The notes: generated by a model not told the origin, from the sequence alone. 64,000 nt of DNA from Actinoplanes lobatus (GCF_014205215.1 NZ_JACHNC010000001.1:563001-627000); one strand, 5' to 3'; shown: positions 37,285-47,440, counted from the first letter of the stretch. A program made the numbers and translations.

Positions 37285-38438
37285 CCGGCGCCGATCCGGG
37301 AGAGCAGGCGGGCGTACGCGTCGACCGTGCGCCCCCAGGAGGACGGGTCGGTGTGCCGCCGCCCGGCCAGCCCGGCGGCCCGGACGATCGCCTGCCGCAG
37401 CGCGCCCGGGTCGGCGGCCGGCACCAGGACCGCGCCGCTGTACGCCTCGGCCGCCTCGACCAGGCCGCCGACCGCGGTCACGACCACCGGCAGGCCGTGG
37501 CTCATCGCGATGTGCAGCGGCCCGCTGGCCGAGCTACGCCGGTACGGCAGCACCACCACGTCGGCGTCCGCGAAGTACTCGTTGACCTCGGCGTCGGCCA
37601 CGTACCGGTTGACGAACGAGATCCGGTCCCGCACCGGCGAGGTGGCGATCATCTCACCAGGCCGGGTCCAGCCCTCCCACGTCTCCCCCACCACGGTCAG
37701 GTGGTAGTTCGGGCCCAGCGACGCGAACGCCTCGATCAGATCCTCGAGACCCTTGTACGGCCGGATCGTCCCGAAGAACAGCAGGCGGCAGACGTCGGCG
37801 CCGGTTTCGCGTACCGGCCGGTCCGGCACGTGGTGGTCGAACGGGCCGTGCAGCGCCACCTCGCACGGCACCCCGTCCAGCCGGTACGCCTCGTCGAGCG
37901 CCGCCTCGTCGTACCGGGAGTGGACGACCACCCCGTCGGTGCGGTCCAGCATCGGGCGGATGCAGCGGCGCACGTACCGGGCCGCCCATTGGTGCCGGGC
38001 CTCCCCGGTGTCCTGCACCTCGTGGAACTCCACGATCACCCGGATGCCGAGGGCCCGGGCCGCCATGGTGAGGGCCAGGTAGGAGTGCAGGACCGTACCG
38101 GTCCACCACTGGAGCACCAGCACGTCCGGGCGGAACCGGCGCAGGAACGCCAGCGCCCGGAACAGGCTCGGGACGGCGTACCAGTCGATGCCGTCGAATA
38201 CCCGTACGTCCTCGGAGTAGCGCAGGTCGGCGAGAGAGTGACCGACGCGCTCACGCCCGGGGTAGAGCCGGGCCGGCAGCAGCCGGCGCATCAGGATCGT
38301 GCCGACCTCGTAGCGTTCCGCCAGCGCGTTGCTGAGCCGGCAGGTGTAGTAGCTGATCCCGGAGAGGAACCGCCAGCCCGAGCCGACCACCAGGATGCGG
38401 GCCGGACGGTCAGTGGGGGTGGGCCGCGATGCAGGCAC
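37224..38438 (-). CDS. Glycosyltransferase, GT4-like
   Basis: The 404-residue protein starts at a GTG six bases after GAGGAGG, inside the end of the preceding gene (29-bp overlap). A longer reading from 38531 is unlikely. The GT-B fold is shown by [25 protein letters not shown] at the N-terminus, [22 protein letters not shown] in the middle and [26 protein letters not shown] at the C-terminus. The usual EX7E motif is replaced by [11 protein letters not shown], as in some GT4 subgroups. It is the last gene of the polysaccharide operon. The C-terminus overlaps the convergent glycosidase. Confidence 0.9.
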   Translation of the reverse strand: MPASRPTPTDRPARILVVGSGWRFLSGISYYTCRLSNALAERYEVGTILMRRLLPARLYPGRERVGHSLADLRYSEDVRVFDGIDWYAVPSLFRALAFLRRFRPDVLVLQWWTGTVLHSYLALTMAARALGIRVIVEFHEVQDTGEARHQWAARYVRRCIRPMLDRTDGVVVHSRYDEAALDEAYRLDGVPCEVALHGPFDHHVPDRPVRETGADVCRLLFFGTIRPYKGLEDLIEAFASLGPNYHLTVVGETWEGWTRPGEMIATSPVRDRISFVNRYVADAEVNEYFADADVVVLPYRRSSASGPLHIAMSHGLPVVVTAVGGLVEAAEAYSGAVLVPAADPGALRQAIVRAAGLAGRRHTDPSSWGRTVDAYARLLSRIGAGQEIETSSNQTVPLLSPDLR

Positions 38439-39654
38439 GGTAGACCTCCTCGATCTTCGGTACGACGCGGGCCGCGGTGAATTCGAGGCCACGCTTCTGA
38501 CCGGCGGCCCGCAGCCGGGCGGCCAGGTCACGGTCGGTGAGCACGCGCAGCAGCGCGGTGTGCAGGGCGCCCGGGTCGCCGGGCGGGACGAGCAGGCCGC
38601 TCACCCCGTCCTCGACCACGTCGGGCAGGCCGCCCGCGGCGGACGCGACGAGCGGGGCGCCGGCCAGCATCGCCTCGACCGCCACCTGGCCCATCCCCTC
38701 CGACAGCGACGGCACCACCGCGGCGGCGGCGCCCCGCCAGGCGGCCATCACGCTGGGATGCGGCACATCGGTACGCATGTGGACGCCGTCCGGGACGGGC
38801 GGGGTGTCGTCGCGCGGGGTGCCGAGGCAGACCAGTTCGGGCGGCTCGTCCGGGCCCTGCCAGTCGGCGCAGAGCTTCTGGTACGCGTCGAACAGCACGT
38901 CGATGCCCTTGTGCGGGCCGAGCTGGCCGACGAACAGCAGGTAGGGCCGGTCCGGCAGCCACTCCGGCCGTGGGGTGTCCCGGGCCAGCGCGTCCAGGCC
39001 GTCCGGGACCAGGCTGGAGATCACCTGTACCGGCAGGTCGCCGGGCAGCCGGGCCAGGTTCAGCGCGGACGCCACCGACGACGAGATCGCGGTGAGGACG
39101 TCGATGCCCCGGTGCCGCTGGGCTCGCAGACCGGCGGTGAGCAGGGCGGACCTCGGTGTGCCGTACTGCTCCGAGGCGCACCGCACACACCGGCCCAGGG
39201 CCGGCCCGTCACAACGGCGGCCCTCCCTCGCGAACGTCTTGCGCACACACGTCAGCCCGAAGTCGTGGGCGGTGTGCACGTGTGGCAGCCCGTTCGGCCC
39301 GGAGTGCAGCGGCAGGTAGCTGTACATCAGCCAGTCGTGACTGTGCACCAGGTCGAACTCGTTGTCCCGCAGCACCCGCGCGATCTCCGCGGTGGTCAGC
39401 GGGTCGGCGACGGTCGGATGGAACGGTTTGCGGGGATCCCGGTTCATCCCGGGCAGCAGGGTGCCGGCGACGCTGCGGACGCGGAGCACGCGTACCCCGT
39501 TGATCATCTCGTCGTGCGGCGCCTGCGGCGTCGCCAGCGTGAGCACGGTGATCTCGTGCCCGCGGCGCACCATCTCCTCGCCGCTGGTGGCGATGCTGCG
39601 CTCCAGGCCGCCGATCACCGGCGCATAGAGATTGGACAGATGCAGGATCTTCAT
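38410..39654 (-). CDS. Glycosyltransferase family 4
   Basis: The 414-residue GT-B enzyme shows [23 protein letters not shown] at the N-terminus, [40 protein letters not shown] and the EX7E motif [14 protein letters not shown] cluster of Cys between 140 and 165 ([19 protein letters not shown]) is found in a subgroup of actinobacterial GT4 proteins and may bind a metal. The ATG overlaps the flippase stop (ATGA). It transfers an activated sugar onto a growing glycan; donor and acceptor are unknown. Confidence 0.93.
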   Translation of the reverse strand: MKILHLSNLYAPVIGGLERSIATSGEEMVRRGHEITVLTLATPQAPHDEMINGVRVLRVRSVAGTLLPGMNRDPRKPFHPTVADPLTTAEIARVLRDNEFDLVHSHDWLMYSYLPLHSGPNGLPHVHTAHDFGLTCVRKTFAREGRRCDGPALGRCVRCASEQYGTPRSALLTAGLRAQRHRGIDVLTAISSSVASALNLARLPGDLPVQVISSLVPDGLDALARDTPRPEWLPDRPYLLFVGQLGPHKGIDVLFDAYQKLCADWQGPDEPPELVCLGTPRDDTPPVPDGVHMRTDVPHPSVMAAWRGAAAAVVPSLSEGMGQVAVEAMLAGAPLVASAAGGLPDVVEDGVSGLLVPPGDPGALHTALLRVLTDRDLAARLRAAGQKRGLEFTAARVVPKIEEVYRACIAAHPH

Positions 39655-41006
39655 CGGGTTTCTCCGGGTCGGGGGCTCGCCGCCGGCTTGCTGCCGCTTC
39701 TCGAACCCACGGGGTACGCCGTGGGCACTCGTTCATTCGCCATCGCTCCCGTGGTCGCCGCTTTCCGGTCGAGCCCGGCCACGACCAGGAGGGCGGCCGC
39801 GGTCTGGCCGGCCAGCCAGGCCAGGCCGGCGCCGGTCACGCCGTGGGTGGGCAGCAGCAGCCAGGCCAGGACCAGGCAGGTCACCGCACGGATCAGGTTG
39901 AGGCGGCGGCAGAGCCGGAACTCGCCACGGGACCGCCAGTGCGCCACCGCCAGGTTCGCCACCGCGTCCGGGATCGCGGCCAGCACCAGGAACCGCAACA
40001 GCGTTCCGCCCTCGGTGGCGTAGGCCGTGCTGAACAGGCCGAGCACCAGATCGCCCCCGGCCAGCAGGGCGATCGCCGGGCCGCCGACCACGGCCGCCAC
40101 CACGACGGCGGCGCGGGTGACGGTGACCTGGGCGGCGTTGGTGCGTTCCGCGTACAGGGCCGAGGCGACCGCCGGGGACACCATGAACAGCATCGAGGCG
40201 GTCATCCAGGCCAGGTAGAAGTGGGCGTTCGCATCGGCGCCCAGCCGGGCCGTGACCAGCACCGGCAGGAGCGCCGCCGGGCCGGCCTGGGTCAGGTTGA
40301 TCAGATGATGGCCGGTGAGGGCGGCCCGCAGATGGGGCAGTTCGGCACGCAGGCCGGTGAGCCGCGCCCGCACCCCCGGGCGCAGCCGGCCCAGCGCGGC
40401 GACGATCGTGACCAGGCTGATCACCAGCGCCGGCACGGTCCAGGAGAGCAGCACCGCCACCGCGCCGTGGAAGCCTGCGGCGAGCACCCCGGCCAGGGCG
40501 ACGATCTTGCCGCCGGACACGGCCAGGTTGCGCAGCAGCATGCCCGGCCCGGCCCGGTGGGCGACGTAGAGGTTGTCCAGCAGGGTGGTCAGCGTGACGG
40601 CGACCGCGGTGGCGATCAGCGCGGTCGTCGCACCCGCCCCGGAGAGGAACGCGAAGTTCCCGGACAGCGCCGGAACCACCATCGCGGTCACGGCCGCCGT
40701 GGCCACGGTGGCCACCGAGCCGGCGAACAGGCCGGCGCCGACGATGCGGGACCAGCTTCCGGTGTCGGTGCCGGGCAGGCGCTGGATGAACATGTGCCCG
40801 GCGCCCAGGTTGGCGACCATGCTGACCGCGGTGGCGGCCGAGATGAGTGCGGTCGCCGGGCCGACCTGGTCCGGCGGGACGGTCCGCGCCGCCAGCATCC
40901 AGTAGAGATAGCCGAGACCGCCGGTGCCCACCGTGGTCGCCATGATCAGCAGGCTGTTCCAGGCCAGTGAGTCCCCGGACAGCCGCCGGGCGGTGGTCAT
41001 CAGCAT
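39651..41006 (-). CDS. Polysaccharide flippase-like membrane protein (Wzx/MurJ-like)
   Basis: The 451-residue protein has 12 to 14 predicted helices and the topology of the MOP superfamily lipid-linked oligosaccharide flippases. It begins [20 protein letters not shown] and has the characteristic first pair of helices with [21 protein letters not shown]. The C-terminal 40 residues are soluble and Ser/Pro/Arg-rich. The ATG at 41006 is eight bases after GAGGAG; a GTG nine bases upstream is too close to that site. It probably moves the lipid-linked glycan unit made by the neighbouring transferases. Confidence 0.88.
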   Translation of the reverse strand: MLMTTARRLSGDSLAWNSLLIMATTVGTGGLGYLYWMLAARTVPPDQVGPATALISAATAVSMVANLGAGHMFIQRLPGTDTGSWSRIVGAGLFAGSVATVATAAVTAMVVPALSGNFAFLSGAGATTALIATAVAVTLTTLLDNLYVAHRAGPGMLLRNLAVSGGKIVALAGVLAAGFHGAVAVLLSWTVPALVISLVTIVAALGRLRPGVRARLTGLRAELPHLRAALTGHHLINLTQAGPAALLPVLVTARLGADANAHFYLAWMTASMLFMVSPAVASALYAERTNAAQVTVTRAAVVVAAVVGGPAIALLAGGDLVLGLFSTAYATEGGTLLRFLVLAAIPDAVANLAVAHWRSRGEFRLCRRLNLIRAVTCLVLAWLLLPTHGVTGAGLAWLAGQTAAALLVVAGLDRKAATTGAMANERVPTAYPVGSRSGSKPAASPRPGETR

Positions 41007-42466
41007 GCGGTCCACTCCTCTGCGGCCTCCGGGCCACGGATCTTCTCCAGGACGGGGGCCGAGCTCTGCCCTGCGGGAAACGGGCCGGTGAAGCGGCCCC
41101 GGAAGCCCGGGCGGCTCACGCCGGCCGTGGCGTCCCCGGTGGTCGCGTCCGCGGGAGCGGCAGTGGTGTCAGGGATGATCGCCGTACCTCCGGTGCCCGG
41201 GTGATCGGCGCCGGGAACGGCGGCCGTCGCTCCCGGCGCGGGACGATTTCCGCCGTCGGCATCCGCGCCCGCCCGGTCGGCGCCGTCGCGGGTCCGGGGC
41301 CGGTGCCCACCGGCATCCGGCCGGGCGCCGGCGCCGTCCCGGGTGCCCGGCCGGTGATCACCGGGAACGGCGGCATCCGCGCGGGCGTGACCGGCGTCGT
41401 CACGGGCGCCCCGACGATGACCGCCGGGAGCCGTCGCATCGCCGGCATCCCGGCGGGCGTGAGCAGCGCCGTCGCGGATGTGGGCATCTCCCCGATCGAC
41501 GACCGCGGCATCGGCCGGGGCCGGGCCGGAGTCGCCGTGCCTGGCGCCGGAGGAGGTGTGCCGGCCCCGGCAGGAGGCGGAACGGGTGAGCGCGGACAGG
41601 CCGCGGGCGTAGAAGCCGGTGCTGATCGCGCCGACGCTGATGCCGATCGCGTGGAGGCAGCCGTCCGGGGGAAGGGCCGGGATGTGGACGGTCAGCGAGC
41701 GGACCGTGTCGGCGGCCACCGTCAGTGGTTCGCTTGCCACGACCCGGCCGCCGACCCGCAGCCTGAGCCGGGTGGTGGTGTCGGCCAGGCCGGCGCTGGC
41801 CACTCGGACCGGGATGGACAGGCCACGGGCCGGAACGGTGACCGGGCGGTTGATGGCGGCCGCCCAGCCGCTCAGGGCGATGCTCAGGTAGCCGGGCTCG
41901 GCGGGGTGCGGCGCTTTCAGATACCCGCGGACGGCCACCGCCCCGACGGCCACCGCCAGCAGCACCGGGACGCCGACGATCGCGGCCGTCCGCGCGTACC
42001 CCGGCTCGTGGTTCTGACCATCCGCCGAGGCCGCGGCCCCGGCGGAAGAGTGACCGGCGGAGGGCTGGGGGGCCGGGGCGGTCGTGTGGCCGCGCTGGGA
42101 CGGCAGGGTGGCCGGAGCGGCGGCGCCGCGGGTGGTCGAGCGTTTCCGCAGGAGAGCGGCCCCGGCGAGGAGCGTCGCGGTGGTGGCGGCGCCCGCGGCC
42201 AGCGGGACCGGGCGGACCTGGTGCCCGGTGAGGTGCAGCAGCAGCGCCACCAGCGGCAGGGTGATCAGGCCGTTGACGGCGGACAGACCGGCCCGGACGG
42301 CCGGCAGCGAGGTCTCCGCCGGGCGGCCGGGCAGGGCGCGGATCCAGAGTTCGCCGATGGCGTGGAGCGCCACGAGGCAGAGCGGGGCGGCGAGCCAGGG
42401 CCGGCCGTCGGCGGCGAGTGCGCCGCCGAGGCCGGCGTACGCGAAGATCAGCGGCCGGATCATCAT
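41000..42466 (-). CDS. Membrane protein with extracytoplasmic beta domain and long Asp/His/Arg/Pro-rich tail
   Basis: I do not recognise a firm family for this 488-residue protein. The first 105 residues hold three or four helices and another helix lies near 160-180, with a Ser/Ala-rich loop between them. Residues 190-290 look like a beta-sandwich (VPARGLSIPVRVASAGLAD, RLRLRVGGRVVASEPLTV). This arrangement is reminiscent of DUF1616 proteins of exopolysaccharide loci. The last 180 residues are low complexity with degenerate repeats such as GDHRPGTRDGAG and GGHRPRTRDGAD. Its ATG overlaps the previous stop (ATGA), and its own stop overlaps the flippase start by 7 bp. Confidence 0.75.
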   Translation of the reverse strand: MMIRPLIFAYAGLGGALAADGRPWLAAPLCLVALHAIGELWIRALPGRPAETSLPAVRAGLSAVNGLITLPLVALLLHLTGHQVRPVPLAAGAATTATLLAGAALLRKRSTTRGAAAPATLPSQRGHTTAPAPQPSAGHSSAGAAASADGQNHEPGYARTAAIVGVPVLLAVAVGAVAVRGYLKAPHPAEPGYLSIALSGWAAAINRPVTVPARGLSIPVRVASAGLADTTTRLRLRVGGRVVASEPLTVAADTVRSLTVHIPALPPDGCLHAIGISVGAISTGFYARGLSALTRSASCRGRHTSSGARHGDSGPAPADAAVVDRGDAHIRDGAAHARRDAGDATAPGGHRRGARDDAGHARADAAVPGDHRPGTRDGAGARPDAGGHRPRTRDGADRAGADADGGNRPAPGATAAVPGADHPGTGGTAIIPDTTAAPADATTGDATAGVSRPGFRGRFTGPFPAGQSSAPVLEKIRGPEAAEEWTAC

Positions 42467-44430
42467 GCCCCCCTGCGGACGCGCTGGCCCAGGCTGTCGA
42501 AGTCGAAGCGGTAGATCGCCACGTGCGGCCCGTCGTAGATCTTGATCAGCCAGGGCAGGGTGTCGAATTTGGTCAGCTGGGACCGGGTGAAGCCGGGTTT
42601 CCCGTTGTGCGGGATCGGCTCGTTGTTCTCGAAGTAGATCTTGATGTCCGGCACCTGTTCGGCCATCCGGCGGTCCACCACGAGGTATTCGAAGCGCCAG
42701 GTCCGGAGCTGCTCCAGGATGGCGGCGGGCATCGGCCTACCGGGCTGGGCGATGTACAGGTCGTAGGCGCGGAAGCTCTCCGAGCCGGTGGTCGGCTCCT
42801 GCTCGCCGTACGATCCGAAGATCAGCCCGGAGTAGCGGTCGGCGACCAGTCGCGCGCCGCGGCCCCGGGTCTCCAGCAGCCAGCGGGCGGCGGCCATCAC
42901 CTCGGGGGTGGCGGCCCGGGTGTCCGAGCCGAAGACCGGCGGGCCGGGCATGCGGTAGGCGGGGTTCATGCCGGAGGCCGTGTTACCGATCATCACCAGG
43001 GCGCACCCGGTCAGCAGCAGGGCGCCGGCCGGGCCGGATGCGGTCAGGCGCGAACGGCCGATCGGCCGGCGCGCCCGGTCCAGCAGTGCGATGATCAACG
43101 GGGCGACGGCCAGGGCCATGCCGAGGTAGCTGAACGCCCAGGAGCGCCGTGCGCCCTCCGCCCCGGAGGGCGTGAGGATCAGCAGGGTGGCCGGGAAGTA
43201 GAGGGCGCCGAGCAGCAGCATGGCGGCCGAGAGTGCCCGGGTGAGCGGTTCGGCGCGACCGCGGCGGCGCCACCAGAACAGCCCGGCGCCGACCGCGGCG
43301 AACAGGGCGAACCCCGGGGCGGCGAACGCGGCCTGCTGCTCCCACCAGGGGGCGATCGACTGGCTGAACAGGGTACGGCTGCCGGAGCCGCCGCCCGCCA
43401 TGCCGCCGAACTGGTCGAGCGCCCGACCCAGGTACGGCTCCAGGTAGCGGCCGGTGCGCGGGGATACGACGCCCATCCAGATCGCCACGGTCGCGCCCGT
43501 ACCGATGGTGAGCAGCCATCCGGTGCGGGCCGGGCCGGACAGCGCGCGGTCGCGCCAGGCGGCGACCGTGCAGCAGAACGCGACCAACCCGAACATGCAG
43601 GTCAGCCAGATCGCGGTGAGATGGTGGGTGGCGGTGATCGCCACGGCCATCACCAGCGTCAGCGCGAACCAGCGGGCGCGGGCCGCCCGTCCGTGGGGGC
43701 GGACGGCGCGCAGCCCGGCCGCCAGGGCCCAGATCATCACGGCGATCGCCAGCGACTCGTAGCCGAGCTGGGTGTCGAAGTAGAGGAACGAGCTGTTGAG
43801 GCTGTAGATGATCGCGGCCGCGGCGGCGATCCGCGGGTCCGGCCAGAGTTGTCCGGCCAGGACCACGACACCGAGCACCACCAGTACGTGGGCCAGCATC
43901 AGCACGCACAGGGCGGCGTGCCAGACGGTGAGGTCGGTGAGCGAGGCCAGCGAGGCGACGGTGGCGTGCAGGCCGGGGTAGTCGCCGATCACCCGGACGA
44001 TCGGGTTCTGCTGGAACAGCACGCCGTCGAGGAGGATGTCCCGGCTCTGTCCCCAGTGGGCGTACTCGTCGTGGAACAGCGGTCCGGTGGGGTTGCGCAG
44101 CAGCTTCGGCAGGTAGGTGAAGCAGGCGTAGCCGATCAGGACGGCCAGCCGGAGCCGGTCGTCCGAGCCGCGGCGGATCCCCCAGTACGCCGCCGGCAGC
44201 GTGAAGACCAGCATCCCGCCCCAGAACCAGGTGAACGCGCCGTCCTGTCCCCATTCGGCCCGCCGGTACGCGATGACGAGCGCAGCGGCCCCGACCGCGG
44301 CGGCGATCGTGAGGCTGGCCCCGGCGACGGCCGCCCCGGCCCAGGCGCGCCGGGGCGGCTCGGGCGGCCGGTCGTCCCGCCGGTCGGTGGTACGGCCGAC
44401 CGTGGCCGATGCGCTCGCCAGTTCACTCAT
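42463..44430 (-). CDS. Polytopic membrane protein, probable GT-C glycosyltransferase or polymerase
   Basis: The 655-residue protein has about 11 helices up to residue 490, then a soluble C-terminal domain of 165 residues. The first large external loop carries GPLFHDEYAHWGQSRD; an acidic pair in this place is typical of GT-C enzymes such as GT39 mannosyltransferases. The C-terminal domain (LLETRGRGARLVADRYSGLIFGSYGEQE) resembles those following such enzymes. It could be the glycan polymerase or a polyprenyl-phosphate-sugar transferase of this locus. Its ATG overlaps the GT4 stop and its stop overlaps the next ATG. Confidence 0.85.
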   Translation of the reverse strand: MSELASASATVGRTTDRRDDRPPEPPRRAWAGAAVAGASLTIAAAVGAAALVIAYRRAEWGQDGAFTWFWGGMLVFTLPAAYWGIRRGSDDRLRLAVLIGYACFTYLPKLLRNPTGPLFHDEYAHWGQSRDILLDGVLFQQNPIVRVIGDYPGLHATVASLASLTDLTVWHAALCVLMLAHVLVVLGVVVLAGQLWPDPRIAAAAAIIYSLNSSFLYFDTQLGYESLAIAVMIWALAAGLRAVRPHGRAARARWFALTLVMAVAITATHHLTAIWLTCMFGLVAFCCTVAAWRDRALSGPARTGWLLTIGTGATVAIWMGVVSPRTGRYLEPYLGRALDQFGGMAGGGSGSRTLFSQSIAPWWEQQAAFAAPGFALFAAVGAGLFWWRRRGRAEPLTRALSAAMLLLGALYFPATLLILTPSGAEGARRSWAFSYLGMALAVAPLIIALLDRARRPIGRSRLTASGPAGALLLTGCALVMIGNTASGMNPAYRMPGPPVFGSDTRAATPEVMAAARWLLETRGRGARLVADRYSGLIFGSYGEQEPTTGSESFRAYDLYIAQPGRPMPAAILEQLRTWRFEYLVVDRRMAEQVPDIKIYFENNEPIPHNGKPGFTRSQLTKFDTLPWLIKIYDGPHVAIYRFDFDSLGQRVRRGA

Positions 44431-45524
44431 GAGGTGACGGCACCTGCCGCGGGTGCCGTGCGGTGGGTCACCGCGGCGTACACGTCCCGGGTCGCACCGA
44501 CCACGTCCGGCCAGGTCGGCAGGATCGCGGGCCGGGTGCGGCCGGCGGCCGCGGCCGCGGCGAGCGCGGCCGCCAGCGCGGTCTCGTCGTCCGGGTCGGC
44601 GAACCGCAGCCACGCGCTGTCCCCGGCCAGTTGCGCCACCTCACGGTGCGCCGGGATCGGGGTGGCGACGGTGGGCAGCCCGGCGGCGAGCGCGTCGGCC
44701 ACCCCCATCCCGAACGCCTCGTACGCGGAGGCCGACACCGCCGCGGACGCGCTCGAAAGGCAGGCCTCGAAGGCCGCGTCGTCGAGCCGCCCGTGGAAGA
44801 CCACCCGCCCGGTCAGCCCGAGGTCGGCGGTGAGCTGCCGCAGCCGGTCGCCGGCCGGGCCGGTGCCGACCACGTCGAGGCGGTGCTCCGGGCCGAGCCG
44901 GGTCATCGCCCGGATCACCCGGTCCACCCGCTTGTACTGCTCCAGCCGCCCGACGCAGACGATGCGCCGGGTTCGGGGCGGCCGGGTGCTGGGGGCCGGC
45001 CGCGGGTCGGTGCCGTTCGGGATGACCACGATCCGGGTGGCGACCGCCGGGAAGTCCCGCAGCACCAGCTCACGTTCGGCGGAGGTGACGCAGACGACGG
45101 CCGAGGCCCGGTGCATGACGGCACGGCCGAGCGGCCGGTAGAGCGGATGCAGTGCGGCCCGGAAGCGGGTGTGCCCGGTCCCGTGGTAGTGCGGCGTGAA
45201 CACCAGCGGAGTCCGGTTGCCCAGGGCGGCGCAGAGCGCGGCCAGGGCGTGGTAGCTGTGTGCGTGCAGGACGTCGTACTCGGCGGCGTGGGCACGCAGC
45301 CAGCGCCACAGCGGGACGGAGAGCCGGTAGTTGCCGGCCGGGACGGTGAGCGGGAAGCGGCGTACCACCACGCCGTCCACGTTCTCCACCGAGCGGGTGG
45401 CGTGCTGGGTGATCACCTCGACGTCGTCGCCGGCGGCGATCAGCCCCGCGCAGAGCCGCTTGACATGGGTCTCCACCCCGCCGATGTCGGGGTGGTAGGC
45501 GTTCGAGACCACTCCGATCCTCAT
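44427..45524 (-). CDS. Glycosyltransferase family 4
   Basis: The 365-residue GT-B enzyme starts RIGVVSNAYHPDIGGVETHVKRLCAGL, a clear GT4 N-terminus. The central donor-site segment is IPNGTDPRP then RRIVCVGRLEQYKRVDRVIRAM. The EX7E motif appears as YEAFGMGVADALAAG, with Asp instead of the second Glu. Both ends overlap neighbours by four bases (ATGA). It is the second gene of the seven-gene operon. Confidence 0.94.
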   Translation of the reverse strand: MRIGVVSNAYHPDIGGVETHVKRLCAGLIAAGDDVEVITQHATRSVENVDGVVVRRFPLTVPAGNYRLSVPLWRWLRAHAAEYDVLHAHSYHALAALCAALGNRTPLVFTPHYHGTGHTRFRAALHPLYRPLGRAVMHRASAVVCVTSAERELVLRDFPAVATRIVVIPNGTDPRPAPSTRPPRTRRIVCVGRLEQYKRVDRVIRAMTRLGPEHRLDVVGTGPAGDRLRQLTADLGLTGRVVFHGRLDDAAFEACLSSASAAVSASAYEAFGMGVADALAAGLPTVATPIPAHREVAQLAGDSAWLRFADPDDETALAAALAAAAAAGRTRPAILPTWPDVVGATRDVYAAVTHRTAPAAGAVTS

Positions 45525-46408
45525 CGGGCGGCCCGATCCTTGGCCCGGCGTCCGGCCTTGGTGCGCTTGGGCCGCCACTCGCGGGCGATGGTGCGCAGCA
45601 CCCGCATCCCGTCGGTGAAGGCGTTGAGGTTGCTGACGCCGTGGATCCGGGAGTGCTCGAAGCTGGCGACCTCCACGATGGCCAGGTCGGCCCGGGCCGC
45701 GCGCAGGTTGAGCAGGGTCTCGATCTCGAAGCCGTCGCCCCACAGCCGGCCGTCCGTGTTGTTCGGGGCCGGGGAGGTGCTGTCCAGGTCGAAGACGTCC
45801 AGGCAGTGCGCCCAGAACGCGTTGTAGCCGTAGCAGAGGTCGCTGTACCGGGTTCCGAACAGGACGTTGACCAGCATGCTGAGGCACTTGTTGCCGGCCC
45901 GGCGCAGCCGGGTGATGTCGGCGCTGCCGCCGGCGCCGTGGAAACGGGACCCCTTGGCGAAGTCGGCGCCGTCGCGCAGCGCCTCGACGAAGCTGGGGAT
46001 CTCCAGCGGGTCGGTGGACCCGTCGGCGTCGATCATGACGATGATGTCGCCGGTCGCCTCGGCGAATCCGCAGGCCAGGGCGTTGCCCTTGCCCTTGCGG
46101 TTCTGCCGTACGACGCGGATGTCGGGACGCAGCCGGCGGGCCACCGCCACGGTGTCGTCGGTGGATCCGCCGTCGACCAGGACGATCTCGTCCAACTCCG
46201 GAAGCCGTGCGAAGACGTGCGGCAGGTTTCGGGCCTCGTTCAGCGCGGGGACGATGACGCTGACCCGTGGCCGTGCCTCGGCATCGCCCTCGGGCGGGGT
46301 CGCCGGAATCTTGATCTCGATGTCGGTGGCGGTCAGGGACATGACGTCGCCGGTCTCGTCGGGGAGCACACGGTTGGCCGTGGGCATGGCTGTCTCCGAT
46401 CGGGGCAT
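45521..46408 (-). CDS. Glycosyltransferase family 2 (DPM1-like)
   Basis: This 295-residue GT-A enzyme has the family pattern PRVSVIVPALNEARNLPHVFARL, IVLVDGGSTDDTVAVARRL, the RKGKGNALACGFAEATGD segment and the metal-binding IDADGSTD. The closest pattern is that of polyprenyl-phosphate sugar synthases and related EPS enzymes without a membrane domain. It is the first gene of the polysaccharide operon and lies 80 bp downstream of the lectin gene. The start at 46408 may be replaced by an internal ATG at 46387 (MPTANRV) with little change. Confidence 0.92.
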   Translation of the reverse strand: MPRSETAMPTANRVLPDETGDVMSLTATDIEIKIPATPPEGDAEARPRVSVIVPALNEARNLPHVFARLPELDEIVLVDGGSTDDTVAVARRLRPDIRVVRQNRKGKGNALACGFAEATGDIIVMIDADGSTDPLEIPSFVEALRDGADFAKGSRFHGAGGSADITRLRRAGNKCLSMLVNVLFGTRYSDLCYGYNAFWAHCLDVFDLDSTSPAPNNTDGRLWGDGFEIETLLNLRAARADLAIVEVASFEHSRIHGVSNLNAFTDGMRVLRTIAREWRPKRTKAGRRAKDRAAR

Positions 46409-46450
46409 GGTGGGAGTCGGCCCGGTGTCCGGGCCGGAGCATGGTTACGG

Positions 46451-46472
46451 GCCGGGGCGCGTGCGCCCCGGC
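46451..46472 (-). terminator. Stem-loop after the lectin gene
   Basis: GCCGGGGCGC and GCGCCCCGGC pair perfectly around GT, 17 bp after the lectin stop. A second hairpin (GGCCCGG with CCGGGCC) follows at about 46420-46437. Together they probably separate lectin and polysaccharide transcripts. Confidence 0.65.
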
Positions 46473-46488
46473 AGGAAGGCAACGGGTG

Positions 46489-47244
46489 TCAGGCCCGCGG
46501 CGTGCTGACGGCCCAGTCGTAGACGTCCTGGCGGGAGGTCACGTCGCCGGTGGCGCCGGTGAACCCGATCCACCCGTGGGTCACACCGGTGGTCTCGGCG
46601 ACGTCCACGCTCTCGTCGAGCAGGAGCTCTTCGGTGGCGCCGGGCGCGAGGGCACGGACGTGGGCGGTGATCCGTTTGGCGTCGGCGTCGTAGCGGATCC
46701 GGGCCCGGAACGGCTTGCCGAGCAGCGGGATCGAGGGCTCGGCGGCGGCGATGTGCTGGTCGGGGTTACCGCCGAGCGTCACCGCGACGTGGTTGCTGTT
46801 GGGGTCGGGCGTGTTCTGGTAGGTGTCGAACTCCACCGCCACGCTGCGGCTGATGCCCCGGTAGGCGAGCCCGCCGCCCCAGCCGCCGAGCACCCGCGGG
46901 CCGATGCCCTGCACCACGAAGGCGATGCCGTCGGCGCCGGTCCGGCCGACGCCGCGCAGGCGCGCCGTGAACTCGACCTCGAACGAGCGGGTCAGGTTCA
47001 GCGGCTTGACCAGCCAGGCCGATCCCATCTGCTTGAAGCCGTCGTTCGTGAGCCGGACGATGGGCTTGCTGTCACCCTCGCGGTGGACCAGTTCGGCCGT
47101 CCCGCTGAGCGACAGCTCCCGGTCCGGCCGCGGCTTGCCGTCGGCCGCGAACGCTCCTCCGGATTGCGCCACGGCGGCCATGGAAAGCAGGACGGAGGCC
47201 CAGAGAGCGCCCCGCGCCACTCGGGACGAACGAGAAAAACGCAC
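46489..47244 (-). CDS. Secreted L-type (legume-like) lectin domain protein
   Basis: The 251-residue protein starts at a GTG six bases after GGAG, giving the signal peptide VRFSRSSRVARGALWASVLL ending near AFA. An upstream TTG in the same frame has no ribosome site. The mature part is a bacterial L-type lectin of ConA fold: LTRSFEVEFTARLRGVG, DGIAFVVQGIGPRVLGGWGGGLAYRGI and SVAVEFDTYQNTPDPNSNHVAV, the last being the metal and sugar site. It lies just upstream of the polysaccharide operon on the same strand, so it may bind the exported glycan. The 196-bp leader region above it contains a CCCCTTAGGGG hairpin. Confidence 0.88.
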   Translation of the reverse strand: MRFSRSSRVARGALWASVLLSMAAVAQSGGAFAADGKPRPDRELSLSGTAELVHREGDSKPIVRLTNDGFKQMGSAWLVKPLNLTRSFEVEFTARLRGVGRTGADGIAFVVQGIGPRVLGGWGGGLAYRGISRSVAVEFDTYQNTPDPNSNHVAVTLGGNPDQHIAAAEPSIPLLGKPFRARIRYDADAKRITAHVRALAPGATEELLLDESVDVAETTGVTHGWIGFTGATGDVTSRQDVYDWAVSTPRA

Positions 47245-47440
47245 GACATGCTCCGTTTCAGCGGATTTGCCCGACTTAGACTTGGCCAAAGCTAGGACAG
47301 TCCGCGAAGCCGCGTTAGCGAGTCTCCGTTATTACCCCCGGATGGTTTCGCCCCTTAGGGGAACCGTGCGTAAGCGACCCATCGCCGATAGTAGGCAGTA
47401 ATGGGCGGTTTTCCGGCGGGGTACCGGCGAGTAACAGGCC

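Noticed and set aside
42418..45141. 907-codon plus-strand frame
   Set aside because: It runs antisense to three well-supported polysaccharide genes and encodes repetitive Gly/Arg/Gln sequence.
47245..47440. c-di-AMP (ydaO) or second c-di-GMP riboswitch upstream of the lectin
   Set aside because: Short similar words occur but the conserved core segments are not present in order.
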